Under the pieces are notes generated by a model. It worked only from the letters and a program-made list of their open reading frames with translations, had not been told where the DNA came from and ran no database searches. A stretch of DNA of 64,000 nt from an uncultured Mediterraneibacter sp. GTDB lineage: Bacteria; Bacillota; Clostridia; Lachnospirales; Lachnospiraceae. The stretch covers positions 1 through 64,000 of the forward strand of contig CALWAR010000083.1 of the NCBI GenBank assembly GCA_944375765.1, read 5' to 3'. A program made the translations under genes and the position numbers. Shown here in pieces: positions 63,513-64,000 of this stretch (positions are counted from its first letter, which is position 1; every line of letters begins with the position of its first letter).

Positions 63513-64000
63513 ATGAACAGAAAAGGAATTTTAATTGTGGTATCCGGTTTCTCAGGATCAGGGAAGGGAACACTGATGAAAGAACTGCTTTCCAGATACG
63601 CGGATACATACGCGCTGTCCATCTCTGCGACGACCCGTTCGCCGCGGGAAGGCGAGGAGCACGGCAGGGAGTATTTCTTCATAACAAAGGATGAATTTGA
63701 AAAAATGATTGCCAAAGGCGAACTGATAGAGTATGCTAGATACGTGGAAAATTACTATGGCACTCCGCGGGAGTATGTGGAAAAGATGCTCGACGAGGGC
63801 AGGGATGTGATCCTTGAGATCGAGATTCAGGGCGCGCTTAAGGTTAAAAAGGCCTTCCCGGATACGCTTCTTCTCTTTGTCACTCCGCCAGATGCCACAG
63901 AACTTAAAAACCGTCTTGTCGGCAGGGGAACAGAGACTTTGGACGTGATTAAGTCGAGGCTTGACCGTGCCTGCGAGGAGGCGGAGGGTATGGACAGTTA
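63513..64000 (+). CDS. gmk: Guanylate kinase (3' end beyond window)
   Basis: ATP-dependent phosphorylation of GMP to GDP. 162 codons are present, with the end cut off by the window edge. The P-loop is GFSGSGKGT at 12-20 (Phe where many members have Pro), followed by SATTRSPREGEEHGREYFF (GMP-binding) and ILEIEIQGALKVK. AGGGAGAG precedes the ATG at 63513. The yicC-gmk order is standard, though repeat element D separates them here. Confidence 0.95.
   Translation, partial: MNRKGILIVVSGFSGSGKGTLMKELLSRYADTYALSISATTRSPREGEEHGREYFFITKDEFEKMIAKGELIEYARYVENYYGTPREYVEKMLDEGRDVILEIEIQGALKVKKAFPDTLLLFVTPPDATELKNRLVGRGTETLDVIKSRLDRACEEAEGMDS

Overview
This window is chromosomal DNA from a spore-forming, gut-type member of the Clostridia, most probably family Lachnospiraceae. 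The evidence is the gene content and order (DUF177-rpmF-plsX-acpP-rnc-smc-ftsY, der-plsY-gpsA-spoIVA, dnaG-rpoD-trmK-nif3), purine-rich ribosome binding sites, occasional TTG starts, pta-ackA fermentation, and a host-glycan sialidase. It is almost entirely housekeeping DNA. The only clearly accessory parts are the sialidase at the left edge and the interval from about 56 kb to the right edge.

Layout. 1-4.0 kb: a large cell-surface sialidase whose 5' region contains a run of 13 C residues. 4.2-13.0 kb: polyphosphate:AMP phosphotransferase, dGTPase-like HD hydrolase, then dnaG-rpoD-trmK-nif3 and a nucleoside kinase. 13.1-17.9 kb: aroC (minus), an L,D-transpeptidase, tgt and yajC. 18.1-26.8 kb: an amino-acid and 2-oxoacid block, leuB-ilvD-ilvB-serC-serA, followed by a GntR regulator and NADP-isocitrate dehydrogenase. 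26.8-32.0 kb: tmcAL (minus), mgtE, pta-ackA. 32.1-41.4 kb: DUF177-rpmF-plsX-acpP-rnc-smc-ftsY-ilvA-DUF1653, linking fatty acid and phospholipid synthesis, ribosome biogenesis, chromosome condensation and protein targeting. 41.4-48.7 kb: prs (minus), a PDZ/radical-SAM/DUF512 protein, der-plsY-gpsA and spoIVA. 48.9-54.0 kb: purine salvage (pnp, an MTA/SAH deaminase-like amidohydrolase), two small enzymes, RNase P RNA and DAHP synthase. 54.0-56.7 kb: a minus-strand nitroreductase-pyrB-pyrI group, preceded by a candidate small RNA and a small PBECR-like nuclease gene. 56.9-64 kb: pheA, a DUF815 AAA+ ATPase, an alpha/beta hydrolase, rqcH, yicC and the start of gmk.

The genes connect through a few themes. 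aroC, DAHP synthase (aroF) and pheA give chorismate and phenylalanine synthesis. leuB, ilvD, ilvB and ilvA belong to branched-chain metabolism, and serC-serA to serine synthesis. prs, pyrBI and pnp supply nucleotides. plsX, plsY, gpsA and acpP form most of a phosphatidic-acid route.

The most interesting unexplained structures are non-coding. One is a pair of fold-back elements (59367-59563 and 60362-60534, opposite orientation) that share conserved loops while their helices differ by compensatory changes, as expected of a structured RNA family. Another is a different pair of elements (17381-17544 and 63369-63480) with the same 14-bp terminal inverted repeats, inserted at gene 3' ends and supplying stop codons. 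A third is a promoter-hairpin-terminator unit at 56.1-56.27 kb that looks like an independent small RNA gene or leader. Candidate sporulation-linked control sites lie in front of dnaG-rpoD (sigma-H and 0A box) and spoIVA (sigma-E plus an SD-sequestering hairpin). All functional statements rest on reading the sequence and recalling family features; no database search was possible.
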